Of a DNA stretch of 64,000 bases, positions 1-8,236 are shown one piece after another. A program made the position numbers and the translations under genes. How positions within the stretch are numbered: position 1 is the stretch's first letter; each line of letters opens with the position of its first letter. The DNA comes from RGIG3178 sp942492795 (lineage in GTDB: Bacteria > Bacillota > Clostridia > Christensenellales > QAND01). The stretch is from assembly GCA_942492795.1 (NCBI GenBank), contig OW818639.1, forward strand, positions 1,612,001 through 1,676,000. The letters are read 5' to 3'. The notes under the pieces are model-generated. The model did no database searches. It was given only the letters and a program-made list of their open reading frames with translations, and was not told where the DNA came from.

Positions 1-59
1 TGTCGGGAAGCGAATAAAAGGAAAAGATTTACTATGTACAATGGCTGTAATGACACCTA

Positions 60-88
60 TTGACATCCATAGCGGAATACTCTATATT
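60..88 (+). promoter_or_regulatory. Sigma-A type promoter of the T-box/symporter operon
   Basis: A perfect -35 box TTGACA (60-65), a 17-base spacer and -10 box TATATT (83-88) lie just upstream of the T-box leader, so transcription should begin near 95. Spacing and consensus match are as good as a vegetative promoter gets; no start site has been measured. Confidence 0.75.
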
Positions 89-107
89 GATAAATATACA
101 CAATAAT

Positions 108-393
108 AGAGCAATGAAAAAGGAAAGTAAGCGGATTGGAACTTGCCAGGGAGGGTTTGTCGAGACTGGAAGCAAACCCGAAGGGATAACCGCCGAAGTT
201 CCCTTTTGAGCGGGTCGGTTGAAGCGATTGGTTCGTTGTAGACAGACGCGGGTTCCCGCCGGTACAAGGGATATGGGTTAAGCTTATATTGACCTGAAAA
301 TGAGTGCGCAGCGCATAAACATGCATTGCGAAATTGGGTGGTAACACGGAAGCACAGCCTTTCGTCCCTGTAGGGGCGGAAGGCTGTTTTTTT
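108..393 (+). promoter_or_regulatory. T-box leader (tRNA-sensing riboswitch) of the symporter operon
   Basis: The conserved T-box core is visible at 334-350 (GGGTGGTAACACGG; consensus GGGUGGNACCGCGG), followed by a 14-bp terminator hairpin (355-386) and a run of T. Stem I can be drawn: AAAAGG (118-123) pairs with CCTTTT (202-207), with the loop E halves AGTAA (126-130) and GAA (195-197). Aligned this way with the trp leader in the same window, the specifier is GUU (198-200, valine), but it is followed by C, where T-boxes normally have a purine. Shifted readings give UUC (Phe) or CCC (Pro). The UGGU contact (339-342) demands a tRNA with discriminator A, which fits valine, phenylalanine and proline alike. 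The leader is therefore certain in class and uncertain in amino acid. Confidence 0.88.
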
Positions 394-480
394 ATAGATT
401 GGGTTGGAGGTGAAGCGAGGAAACGGTAGAACGGTTTGACGGGAACTTAACCATAAATTGTAGAAAGGCAGGACGGTATT

Positions 481-609
481 ATGTTTGGTTTACAGGATGC
501 ATCGATTTGGTTGGCATATGTTCTTTGCATTGGCGGTACATTGCTGTGCGTGGTGTACGGATTGATCAATTGGAATAAGGATGGGGACAACGGAGGTGAG
601 TCGAAATGA
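481..609 (+). CDS. Symporter small accessory protein (42 aa)
   Basis: A 42-residue protein with one hydrophobic helix (about residues 9-29) and a charged tail, starting with MFGLQDASIW. Short proteins of this build regularly precede sodium:solute symporter genes and are taken to be accessory subunits of the carrier; the role here rests on that context. Its stop overlaps the symporter start by four bases (ATGA), so the two are translationally coupled. It lies about 95 bases after the T-box terminator and should be controlled by it. Confidence 0.7.
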   Translation: MFGLQDASIWLAYVLCIGGTLLCVVYGLINWNKDGDNGGESK

Positions 610-2204
610 CAACGGTTATCATTTCGTTGGTTGTGTATGTCTGCGTCATGGTCTTCCTCGCCTATCTCGGCTATAAGAAGACCAAGGATACAAGCGATTA
701 TCTGCTTGCGGGCAAAAAGGTACACCCTCTGGTCATGGCATTGTCCTATGGCGCGACGTTTATCAGCACTTCGGCCATTATCGGATTCGGCGGTGCCGCA
801 GGCCAGTATGGCATGGGCCTTTTGTGGCTGACGGCGCTTAATATTATCGTTGGCATTTTTATTGCGTTTGTCATATTCGGGAAAAAGACGAGGGAAATCG
901 GACACAAGCTGGGCGCGAACACCATGCCGGAATTGTTTTCGCTCCGTTTTGGATCCCGTTTCATGCAGGGTTATGCCGGGATACTCATCTTTTTGTTTAT
1001 GCCCATCTATGCCTCGGCAGTGCTCAAAGGCATTGTGGATTATGTCGCGAGTTATTTTTCCATGAGCTTTGTTACGGTGCTGCTGATCCTCGGCGCATTG
1101 GCGGCAATCAGCGTGCTCTTTGGCGGTCTTAAAGGCCTCATGTACGGTGACGCATTCCAAGGAGCGTTGATGTTTGCCGGCATGGCGTTTTTGGTATTCT
1201 CAACCTATTCCTTGTTGGGCGGCGTCACCAGCGCACATACCGCGCTTACCAACCTTCCTTCCATGCCCGGTGTGGCGGCACAAACCGCTAAACTGGCAAA
1301 AATCGGGTTTGTGGGCTGGACATCCATGCCCCTGAGCGGAACACCGCTGTGGTGGAATATCGTTACGACGCTGGTCGCGGGCGTCGGCATCGGCGTTTTG
1401 GCACAGCCGCAGCTCTCGGTACGTTTTATGACCGTAAAAAGCGGCAGGGAACTGAACAGGGCAGTTTTGGCAGGCGGCATTTTTATCCTGTTCATGACAG
1501 GCGGCGCGTTTACCGTGGGTGCTCTTTCCAATGTGGCATTCTACAACGCGACAGGGAAGATCGCCATCACAGCGGCGGTGGCGAACGACAGCATCATCCC
1601 CATGTTCATTAAAACCTTCTTGCCCTCATGGTTCGGCAGTATTTTCCTGGTGGTGTTGCTTGCGGCGTCCATGTCAACACTCAACGCGCTGTGTCACACG
1701 ATGGGGACGGCGCTTGGCAGGGATTTTCTCAAACAGTCGCTTAAGCTCAAGGCCGAAACCATGACATTAACGCGCATCGCTATGATCATCGGTATCGTGA
1801 TAAGCGTTGTGTTGGCTTATCTTTCCAGCAAGCTCGATATGAGCATGGCCATTATTGCGCAGGGCACATCGCTGTTCTTTGGCCTGTGCGCGGCGACGTT
1901 CCTTCCGGTATACATCGCTGCGTTGTTTATCAAGAAATTCCCCAAACCGGCCGCTTTGACCAGCATGATCGCAGGTTCGGCAACCAGTCTGTTCTGGCTG
2001 TTCTTTATCCAGGAGAAGACCGCAACAGCACTGCAGCTGTGCAAACTCCTGTTCAAAACGACATCCTTGTTCAAGGGAACAGCATTATCAACGCTAACGA
2101 TGGTGGATGCGATTGTGATTGCATTGCCGGTTTCCATCATCGCGGGCCTTATCGCATGGGCAATAACAGCCAAAAAAGCAAACAAAACGGAACCCGCCGT
2201 ATAA
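606..2204 (+). CDS. Sodium:solute symporter family (SSS) transporter
   Basis: A 532-residue integral membrane protein with about 13 predicted membrane segments. The N-terminal stretch DYLLAGKKVHPLVMALSYGA and the following S-T-S-A-I-I-G-F-G-G region are the typical SSS family signature (relatives of PutP and PanF). Such proteins import a solute together with sodium. The T-box leader upstream implies that the solute is an amino acid or a derivative, made when a specific tRNA is uncharged. By specifier reading valine is the first candidate and proline or phenylalanine are alternatives; the protein sequence does not settle this. It is the last gene of the operon, followed by a strong terminator. 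Confidence 0.88.
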   Translation: MTTVIISLVVYVCVMVFLAYLGYKKTKDTSDYLLAGKKVHPLVMALSYGATFISTSAIIGFGGAAGQYGMGLLWLTALNIIVGIFIAFVIFGKKTREIGHKLGANTMPELFSLRFGSRFMQGYAGILIFLFMPIYASAVLKGIVDYVASYFSMSFVTVLLILGALAAISVLFGGLKGLMYGDAFQGALMFAGMAFLVFSTYSLLGGVTSAHTALTNLPSMPGVAAQTAKLAKIGFVGWTSMPLSGTPLWWNIVTTLVAGVGIGVLAQPQLSVRFMTVKSGRELNRAVLAGGIFILFMTGGAFTVGALSNVAFYNATGKIAITAAVANDSIIPMFIKTFLPSWFGSIFLVVLLAASMSTLNALCHTMGTALGRDFLKQSLKLKAETMTLTRIAMIIGIVISVVLAYLSSKLDMSMAIIAQGTSLFFGLCAATFLPVYIAALFIKKFPKPAALTSMIAGSATSLFWLFFIQEKTATALQLCKLLFKTTSLFKGTALSTLTMVDAIVIALPVSIIAGLIAWAITAKKANKTEPAV

Positions 2205-2239
2205 AGCGGAACGTACGGCACAAAGAATAAAGAACCTGA

Positions 2240-2281
2240 GCCGGAGGCCTTTTTTCAATAGGAGAAGGCCTTCGGCTTTTT
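2240..2281 (+). terminator. Rho-independent terminator after the symporter gene
   Basis: GCCGGAGGCCTT (2240-2251) pairs with AAGGCCTTCGGC (2265-2276), with one G-T type pair, and is followed by a T run. It closes the T-box operon. Confidence 0.85.
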
Positions 2282-2453
2282 GCAGGCCTTGGACACAATG
2301 TTCGTATTCGACTGATTTGTTATGATGACGAGCCATAGGAAAATATTTTGTCATCGTATATGGTAATATGGTTTGGATTCGATATACTATAACCGTACGG
2401 ATCGGCATCTCACGATGGCTTTCCAGAAATTTTTTTAAAGGGGAATACACTGT

Positions 2454-3281
2454 ATGATCCATGAAATAGACCCGAAGCGTTACAACAACGCTTTCAAATC
2501 AAAAAAACCAACCGAAGCGGATTGTCTGCTCTGTTACGACAACAACAGATTGCTTCTTCAAAAGAACGAGAACGGCTATACTTTTCCCAACTGTTCGATG
2601 TTGCCCGCGGAATGCTGGCAGGATGCGGATTATTTGTTTTCCGTTGACGATATGGATTTCTATTTGATGCCGGACACGATCGATCCGCAAACCGGACCTT
2701 TTGAATTCTACCCGGTACAGCAGATGCGTGAATTTGATCCGCGATGGATGGGATTCGCAGCCATTACAGGCTGGCAGTTGAGCCGGTGGAAAGCCAATCA
2801 TAAGTTCTGCAGCAGATGCGGTGAACAGATGGCGCCAAGCGTCAAGGAACGCGCGTTTTTGTGCCCGTCCTGCGGATTTATCGTGTATCCGAGAATATCG
2901 CCCGCCGTCATTGTTGCGGTGACGGACGGGGACAGGATATTGATGATCAACGCGAAAAACGCTCCTCCCGAAAGATACCACCTGATCGCGGGCTTTGTGG
3001 AGATCGGCGAAAGCCTGGAGCAGGCTGTGGCAAGGGAAGTCAAAGAAGAGGCGGGGATCAACGTTAAGAATATCCGCTACTATAAAAACCAGCCCTGGTC
3101 TGTCACCGACACGCTGATGGTCGGGTTTACAGCAGAATTGGACGGCGATGACACGCTGACGCCGCAGGAAAGCGAAATCTCGGATGCCAAATGGTTCAGC
3201 CGGTCCGATCTTCCGGTGAATGCGTCAACCGCCAGCATTGGCAGCGAACTCTCCAACAGATTTAAAGCAGGGCTCCTGTAA
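2454..3281 (+). CDS. nudC: NAD(+)/NADH pyrophosphatase (Nudix, NudC type)
   Basis: 275 residues. Domains in order: an N-terminal NudC-type domain, a four-cysteine zinc ribbon (FCSRCG and FLCPSCG, near residues 120-145), and a Nudix domain with the full box GFVEIGESL...REVKEEAGI. Directly after comes NQPWSVTDTLMVGF, the counterpart of the QPWPFPxS motif that marks the NADH-cleaving subfamily. The enzyme splits NAD(H) into NMN(H) and AMP, and in other bacteria it also removes NAD caps from RNA. A purine-rich AAAGGGG site sits nine bases before the ATG. It stands alone, with no obvious operon partner. Confidence 0.92.
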   Translation: MIHEIDPKRYNNAFKSKKPTEADCLLCYDNNRLLLQKNENGYTFPNCSMLPAECWQDADYLFSVDDMDFYLMPDTIDPQTGPFEFYPVQQMREFDPRWMGFAAITGWQLSRWKANHKFCSRCGEQMAPSVKERAFLCPSCGFIVYPRISPAVIVAVTDGDRILMINAKNAPPERYHLIAGFVEIGESLEQAVAREVKEEAGINVKNIRYYKNQPWSVTDTLMVGFTAELDGDDTLTPQESEISDAKWFSRSDLPVNASTASIGSELSNRFKAGLL

Positions 3282-3439
3282 ACAGCTTGAAATATCGTTT
3301 TTAAGATCAAGTACGGGGGTGTGCCCCGACGGATCGCGTAAAGCATTGGAACCGATTCCATTCAAGCAAACCATAACCCTGACCGAGTGTATTGGGCTGA
3401 TGGGGCCTGTATAATCATTTCAATGTGGAGGGATGAGGC

Positions 3440-4207
3440 ATGGATCTTGGATTGAAAGGCAAAGTTGCCATCGTTACGGGAGGCGCAAAGGGCATCGGAT
3501 CCGGAATCAGCGAAGTGCTTGCGGAAGAAGGTGCCAATCTTGTCATCGATTACCGCTCCGATCCGGAATATTGCGAAAAGTTCGCAGCGGATCTGGCGCG
3601 GCGGTGCGGGATAAGAGCGCTCGCGGTTCAGGCAGACGTAAGCCGCGCGGAGGAAGTCGACAAGCTGTATGAAGCCGCTTTCGCTGAATTCGGCCGCATC
3701 GACATCCTTGTAAACAACGCTGGCGGCGGTTCGGGGCCACCCAAACCCTTCTGGGATCTGGAGATCGCGGATTTCCGTCGCTCCCAAGACAACAATTTAA
3801 ACAGCGCTTTTATGATGAGCCGGCTTGCCGTCAAATATTGGGTGGCAAACAAAATGGAAGGGCATATCATCAACGTATGCAGCAAAAATGCGATCACGAC
3901 CAACAGCTATAACAATACATCCTACATATCCGCCAAAGGCGGTATGGTATCCATGACCAGAGGGCTTGCCCACGAGGTCGCCCACTTGGGTATCTGGGTC
4001 AACGGTATCTTGCCGGGATACGTGGAAAACAGCAAAGGCTCGCATAAGCTCGGGCATGAGCGTGGCGACAGGGTCATCCAGTATATCCCAACCAAGAAAT
4101 TTGCGACCCCACGAGAAATGGGAAATGTTGTTGCGTTTCTCAGCTCTGAAAAATCCGCACAGATGATCGGTGCCATTGTAGACGTATCCGGCGGAACGAT
4201 GCTGTAA
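3440..4207 (+). CDS. Short-chain dehydrogenase/reductase (SDR)
   Basis: 255 residues, the classical SDR length. The cofactor site TGGAKGIGSGI is near the N-terminus, NNAG follows at about residue 91, and the catalytic YxxxK is YISAK. The C-terminal DVSGGTML is typical of the FabG-like branch. It should be an NAD(P)H-dependent oxidoreductase acting on a hydroxyl or keto group; substrate unknown. The residue expected at the catalytic serine position falls in the stretch CSKNAITTNSY, where assignment is ambiguous by eye. The start is supported by GGAGG at 3428 upstream of ATG. It is a single gene, ended by a hairpin terminator. Confidence 0.85.
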   Translation: MDLGLKGKVAIVTGGAKGIGSGISEVLAEEGANLVIDYRSDPEYCEKFAADLARRCGIRALAVQADVSRAEEVDKLYEAAFAEFGRIDILVNNAGGGSGPPKPFWDLEIADFRRSQDNNLNSAFMMSRLAVKYWVANKMEGHIINVCSKNAITTNSYNNTSYISAKGGMVSMTRGLAHEVAHLGIWVNGILPGYVENSKGSHKLGHERGDRVIQYIPTKKFATPREMGNVVAFLSSEKSAQMIGAIVDVSGGTML

Positions 4208-4244
4208 ACCCCGATGCTGTGCAATGCAAAGCAAACATTCAAAA

Positions 4245-4268
4245 GCCGCCGCAACCATCGGCGGCTTT
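4245..4268 (+). terminator. Terminator after the SDR gene
   Basis: GCCGCCG (4245-4251) pairs with CGGCGGC (4259-4265 region) around a short loop and is followed by TTTC. The T run is short, so efficiency is uncertain. Confidence 0.65.
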
Positions 4269-4568
4269 CATTCGCCCGTCGGATGCGCAATCGTTTGATT
4301 GGCAGTCTAATATACCCGTCGTCTGCGCAGGCAGCTGCGCAAAACCCGGTTTTATTCTTCTTTTTAGAAGATAATCGCATTGTGTCAAAGTCACAAAAGG
4401 AATAAGAATATTTCGTTGAATACCGATCATGGAAATGGTAAGATATAAATGAAACAAAGCATACCGAAGAACGATGGATTGTCGAACAAATCGACAAAAC
4501 CAACAACAATACGATTGTGTGTTGTCGGTTGAAAAGATCCATTCAAAAATTTAAAGGAGGGTCTTTTG
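4269..4568 (+). promoter_or_regulatory. Upstream region of bacterioferritin with promoter at 4416-4444
   Basis: TTGAAT (4416-4421), a 17-base spacer and TAAGAT (4439-4444) make a plausible promoter. Downstream, the transcribed leader contains a small hairpin TTGTCG...CGACAA (about 4480-4498) and a second imperfect one made of CAACAACAAT and ATTGTGTGTTG. No Fur box was recognised. No gene is seen in this stretch. Confidence 0.45.
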
Positions 4569-5033
4569 ATGAAAGGGAATCAGGAAGTAATTGATGCGCT
4601 TAACGGACTTTTGGCCGGTGAATTGGCTGCGGTCAACCAGTACATGGTTCACTCCGAAATGAGTGCAAACTGGGGCTACGACAAGCTCCATGAACATTTT
4701 GAAAAGCGCGCGATCGATGAGATGAAACATGCCGAAAAACTTATCGGCAGGATATTGTTCCTCGAAGGGATTCCGATTGTAAGCAAGCTGGATTCTATTC
4801 ATATCGGCAGCGATGTTCCCAAACAGCTGGCTGCGGATCATGCGGCAGAAGAAGGCGCCATACGAGACTATAATTCGGCAATTCTGCTCGCGGGCGAAAA
4901 ACGTGATTTTGCAACGCGCGAAATTTTGGAAAGCATTTTAAACGACGAAGACAGGCACATCGACGGGATCGAAGAACTGTTGGATCAGATCGAGCATATG
5001 TCCGTGCCGATTTTCCTGTCAACCCAGCTTTAA
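4569..5033 (+). CDS. bfr: Bacterioferritin (iron storage)
   Basis: 154 residues, the normal length for the family, and a four-helix bundle sequence throughout. The ferroxidase ligands are present: Glu in LLAGELAAVNQY, Glu and His in DEMKHAEK, then a Glu in helix C and Glu plus His in NDEDRHID. The Met of DEMKHAE is in the place of the haem-binding Met52 of E. coli Bfr, which favours bacterioferritin over plain ferritin. It oxidises Fe(II) with oxygen or peroxide and stores the mineral in a 24-mer shell, relevant to oxygen tolerance in an anaerobe. The ATG at 4569 is chosen because AAAGGAGG ends about nine bases before it; a TTG three bases earlier is possible. Confidence 0.92.
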   Translation: MKGNQEVIDALNGLLAGELAAVNQYMVHSEMSANWGYDKLHEHFEKRAIDEMKHAEKLIGRILFLEGIPIVSKLDSIHIGSDVPKQLAADHAAEEGAIRDYNSAILLAGEKRDFATREILESILNDEDRHIDGIEELLDQIEHMSVPIFLSTQL

Positions 5034-5069
5034 TCCGAAGCAGAGCCTAAAACGATGGGCTCCGATGCA

Positions 5070-5106
5070 AAAGTCACAATGCCATATTTTAGCATTGTGA
5101 CTTTAC
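5070..5106 (+). terminator. Terminator after bfr
   Basis: A perfect inverted repeat, AAGTCACAATGC and GCATTGTGACTT, around an A/T-rich loop with TTTA following. Strong stem, weak T tract. Confidence 0.7.
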
Positions 5107-5312
5107 TGTTTATTCATTTCGCTTCTTTACGCAATACCATATTTGTTTTTTGACTTGTGAACAGAGCTGTTGACAAATTATGTTGCGTTGTTGCTGTAAT
5201 AGACAAGGGAACGATCATGGCGGCACAGTGCGTCGGAAACGCACCGTGATGGCGTCGGGGCAGAACGTGGCCCGGAAGTTAATAAACTACATAGCCAAAC
5301 GGAGGAATAACC

Positions 5313-5951
5313 ATGAAAGTGATCGCGATCAACGGGAGTCCCCGGAAACATTGGAATACCGCAACGCTTTTGGAAAATGCGCTGGACGGCGCCAAATCCC
5401 AAGGTGCCGAAACGGAATTGATCCACCTGTATGATTACAGCTTTACCGGCTGCACAAGCTGCTTTTCCTGTAAAAGAAAAGGCAGCCCAAGTTACGGCGA
5501 ATGCGCCGTGAACGATGAACTCAAACCGCTCCTTGAAAAAATCGCGGCGGCGGATGTACTGATTCTGGGATCGCCGATCTATTTCGGATCGGTAACCGGA
5601 ATGATGCGCAGCTTTCTGGAACGGCTGTTGTTCCAGTACATCGTCTACGACGCGAACCGTTCCGCGCTGTTTGACAGGAAAATCCCCACGGGGTTTGTCT
5701 ATACAATGAACGCTTCCGAGGAACGGCTGAAAAGCAGCATGGAACAACACCTGCTGGTTACGCAGCGGACGCTGGAGCGGGTCTTCGGTTCTGCCGAAGC
5801 GCTGTATAGCACGGACACGTACCAGTTTGACGATTATTCCAAGTATGAATCCTCCTCGTTCAACGAACAAGCAAAGGCCAAGCGGCGCAAAGAAGTGTTC
5901 CCGCAGGACTGCAAAAACGCGTATGACATGGGCGCGAGGTTTGCGAAATAG
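5313..5951 (+). CDS. NADPH-dependent FMN reductase / iron-sulfur flavoprotein family
   Basis: 212 residues with a flavodoxin-like fold. The N-terminal VIAINGSPRKHWNTATLL is the phosphate-binding loop for FMN, and GSPIYFGSVTGMM at about residue 85-97 is the second flavin contact. Cysteines at the motif CTSCFSCKRKG (about residues 47-57) resemble the compact cluster-binding motif of iron-sulfur flavoproteins from anaerobes and archaea, though the spacing is not the canonical one, so a bound cluster is an inference. It probably moves electrons between NAD(P)H or ferredoxin and small acceptors. ACGGAGGA precedes the ATG. It faces the DUF362 gene across a bidirectional terminator. Confidence 0.8.
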   Translation: MKVIAINGSPRKHWNTATLLENALDGAKSQGAETELIHLYDYSFTGCTSCFSCKRKGSPSYGECAVNDELKPLLEKIAAADVLILGSPIYFGSVTGMMRSFLERLLFQYIVYDANRSALFDRKIPTGFVYTMNASEERLKSSMEQHLLVTQRTLERVFGSAEALYSTDTYQFDDYSKYESSSFNEQAKAKRRKEVFPQDCKNAYDMGARFAK

Positions 5952-5959
5952 CAAAAAAA

Positions 5960-5990
5960 GACCGGCCGCATATGCGGCCGGTCATCTTTT
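5960..5990. terminator. Bidirectional terminator between convergent genes
   Basis: GACCGGCCGCATATGCGGCC continues into GGTC as a near-perfect palindrome (5960-5983), with TTTTT on the plus side and AAAAAAA upstream, which serves the minus strand. Confidence 0.85.
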
Positions 5991-5996
5991 TGCACT

Positions 5997-7145
5997 TTAT
6001 TCGGGGCGTGGAGCCGTAGGCTCCTGGATGAAGATGGCGCCGTTCGGGCATACCTCCTGGCAGCAGAAGCAGCGGATGCAGCGGTCGTAATCGTAGGTCG
6101 GGGCATGGGTTGTATCTTTGTCATGCCAGTCAACCACCTTGGGAACGATCGGGCACATGTCAACGCAAACGCCGCAGCGGATGCATTTTTCCTCGACGAT
6201 GTACGGCTTGGGCACCAAAGCATCGTCCAGAAAGGAGAAAATCCCCTGTCCGATCCGGATGTTGCTGATGGGATCGCGGTTCACATTGAAATCTGCCGCC
6301 ACAAAGCTTTCAAGCGGATCGCCCAAAAGCTCGATCTCCTGCGCAACGTAGGTGCCTTGTCCGCCCTGCATTCCAAGGGATACAGTGTAGGAATATTCGG
6401 GCTTCACGTTGACAAGCCGACATACCGTGGCGTCCAGTGCGACGGGATCGGTGGAGAGCAGCAATACGTTCATCTTTTTGGGATCGCCGTTCATCGGACC
6501 GTTGCCTTCCATCGCGACGATGCCGTCCATAATATACAGCCTCGGGTGGAGGAACCTGTTGAGATCAATGAGCATGCGGGCAAAATCCGCGGGTCTGTGG
6601 ATCTGCGCGTGGTATGCGCCTTTGCGCTTGCCCGGAATGGTTCCCAGCTGGTTTTTGATCGCTCCGGTCATCTTGAGGAATCCGTGTGTTTTCATTTTGG
6701 GAAGGCTTATGATGCCGTCGCAATCCAGCGCGCCGCAGGCGATGAAAAAATCCCGCGGCTCAAAACCGGCTGTCGTGTGGACATCTCTGCCATGCAAAAA
6801 GTCCGCGAGCGGTATATGGAGCGCGTTGGCCACCGCCGAAAATCCGGTGGCGATCGCTGCGGCCTCTGCAGCCTCTTCCGTCGTACCGCTTCCGGGTGAA
6901 TCTCCGTAGCTAAGGTTGGCATCCGCAGCCTGGAAAATCTCGCAGACCGCTTTAAACACGGACGGATGCGTTGTGGCGTTGCGCTCCGGCGGCACCGCCA
7001 TGATCCAGTTTGGCTTCAACAGTATCTTTTCGCCAGGTTTGACAAAAGCGGCAGCTCCCCCCAACAGGTCTATGCCTCTTTGCACGGCGGTTTTCACAAC
7101 ATCATTTTCATAGCTTTCACAGCGGATCAAAGCAACTTTTGACAT
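5997..7145 (-). CDS. DUF362 domain protein with C-terminal 2[4Fe-4S] ferredoxin domain
   Basis: 382 residues. The first ~290 are a DUF362 domain (KILLKPNW, HPSVFKAVCE, GDSPGSG and LPKMKTHGF are recognisable segments). The last ~70 carry two ferredoxin motifs, CIRCGVCVDMCP and CIRCFCCQEVCP, each with four cysteines. Members are common in anaerobes; no biochemical role is firmly established, and electron transfer by the clusters is inferred. Start at 7145 is preferred because AGGAGG lies six bases upstream; an overlapping TTG two codons earlier is less likely. It is a single gene divergent from the DUF364-like gene. Confidence 0.82.
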   Translation of the reverse strand: MSKVALIRCESYENDVVKTAVQRGIDLLGGAAAFVKPGEKILLKPNWIMAVPPERNATTHPSVFKAVCEIFQAADANLSYGDSPGSGTTEEAAEAAAIATGFSAVANALHIPLADFLHGRDVHTTAGFEPRDFFIACGALDCDGIISLPKMKTHGFLKMTGAIKNQLGTIPGKRKGAYHAQIHRPADFARMLIDLNRFLHPRLYIMDGIVAMEGNGPMNGDPKKMNVLLLSTDPVALDATVCRLVNVKPEYSYTVSLGMQGGQGTYVAQEIELLGDPLESFVAADFNVNRDPISNIRIGQGIFSFLDDALVPKPYIVEEKCIRCGVCVDMCPIVPKVVDWHDKDTTHAPTYDYDRCIRCFCCQEVCPNGAIFIQEPTAPRPE

Positions 7146-7231
7146 GGGCAACCTCCTGATATTTGTTGGTTAAATAGTTCGATATAAAACTATTATAGGA
7201 GCACCTTGACGCCTTGTCCATACATGACCCT

Positions 7232-7259
7232 TTGTTGGTCGCAAGTTCGGTGGTATACT
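7232..7259 (+). promoter_or_regulatory. Probable promoter of the DUF364-like gene
   Basis: TTGTTG (7232-7237), a 16-base spacer and TATACT (7254-7259) about 30 bases before the start codon. Confidence 0.5.
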
Positions 7260-7288
7260 TAACTTATACTATATTTTGGAGGGAAAAC

Positions 7289-8023
7289 ATGATTGTACAT
7301 GCGTTGATGGAATTTGCTTTGGGATTGGCGGAAAACAAACAACTCCAAGACGTTCGGATCGGTTTGGGGTATACGGCGGTGTTGCTGGACGACGGGAGCT
7401 GTGGGTTGAGCTTTACATTTGCGCGTGAGGTTGGCGGATGCGGTTATATGGACGAAGCGGGATCGCTTGCCGGTATGGATGCACAAAAAGCAGTTGGATG
7501 GGCAATGGAGACAAACCTTGCAAAAGCTGCCGTCGGCATTGCCACAATCAACGCGCTCACATCCTGGGGATTAAGCGGGTCTACGAAAGCAAATGCGATC
7601 GATGAGATCGACATACGCCCCGATGACGTATTGGGAATGGTCGGCTACTTTTTGCCAATCCTTCAGAAAAGAGGCCCGCTGGCATCCAAAACCTACATTT
7701 TCGACCGCGTTCCTTCCCACGATACCCTGCCCGATTGGGCGGAGGATATCTATCTGCCGGAATGCGATGTTGTGATCATCACCGGAACGACACTGCTGAA
7801 CAAGACGGCGGATCATGTATTGTCCTTGTGTTCTCGGGCGCACGAGATCGTTTTGATGGGACCCACAACCTGCCTTGTGCCAGAAGTGTTTAAAAAATAT
7901 GGTGTCACGCTGCTTGCCGGATCCAGGGTGACGGATGCAAAAAAGGCGTTGCAGGCAGTCAGCGAAGGCGGCGGCGGCTTGCATGTGAAGAATTTTGCCG
8001 AATACCTGTGTATCCGGCCATAG
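7289..8023 (+). CDS. DUF364/DUF4213-like protein (putative metal-chelation domain)
   Basis: 244 residues. The N-terminal part (about 1-75) fits a DUF4213-type enolase N-like domain, ending near SLAGMDAQKAVGWAM; the C-terminal half, from DDVLGMVGYFLPIL through ECDVVIITGTTLLNKT to LMGPTTCLVPE, fits the DUF364 Rossmann-like domain that has been named a putative heavy-metal chelation domain. Function in the cell is not known. The ATG at 7289 has GGAGGG eight bases upstream; a longer reading frame starting at 7214 lacks a ribosome site. Family members occur next to metal transporters and metalloenzymes, but the neighbours here give no direct hint. Confidence 0.72.
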   Translation: MIVHALMEFALGLAENKQLQDVRIGLGYTAVLLDDGSCGLSFTFAREVGGCGYMDEAGSLAGMDAQKAVGWAMETNLAKAAVGIATINALTSWGLSGSTKANAIDEIDIRPDDVLGMVGYFLPILQKRGPLASKTYIFDRVPSHDTLPDWAEDIYLPECDVVIITGTTLLNKTADHVLSLCSRAHEIVLMGPTTCLVPEVFKKYGVTLLAGSRVTDAKKALQAVSEGGGGLHVKNFAEYLCIRP

Positions 8024-8236
8024 ACCGTTGCTTCAAGGAGAATATTTACAGATATTTCCATACATGGTAGTATTTTCTTATCAGTTTTTTGCTTTATCGT
8101 GACTTTATATAGGCTCTTTCCATAAAAGGCGAGATGCAAAATACAAACCGTATTTTTGCTATGGTTTTATATTGCATGATGCTGATTCTTTATCATAACA
8201 TGTAACCACTATATCCCAGTTTGCGAAGGAGAGGCT

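Noticed and set aside
57..347. Open frames on the minus strand inside the T-box leader
   Set aside because: They overlap a well-supported structured RNA and the promoter and have no ribosome site or recognisable protein motif.
447..1160. Long minus-strand frame opposite the symporter
   Set aside because: It is antisense to a well-supported gene, and its His/Arg-rich composition is typical of shadow frames.
6105..6899. Long plus-strand frame opposite the DUF362 gene
   Set aside because: The minus strand encodes a recognised family with cluster motifs; the plus-strand product has no motif or ribosome site.
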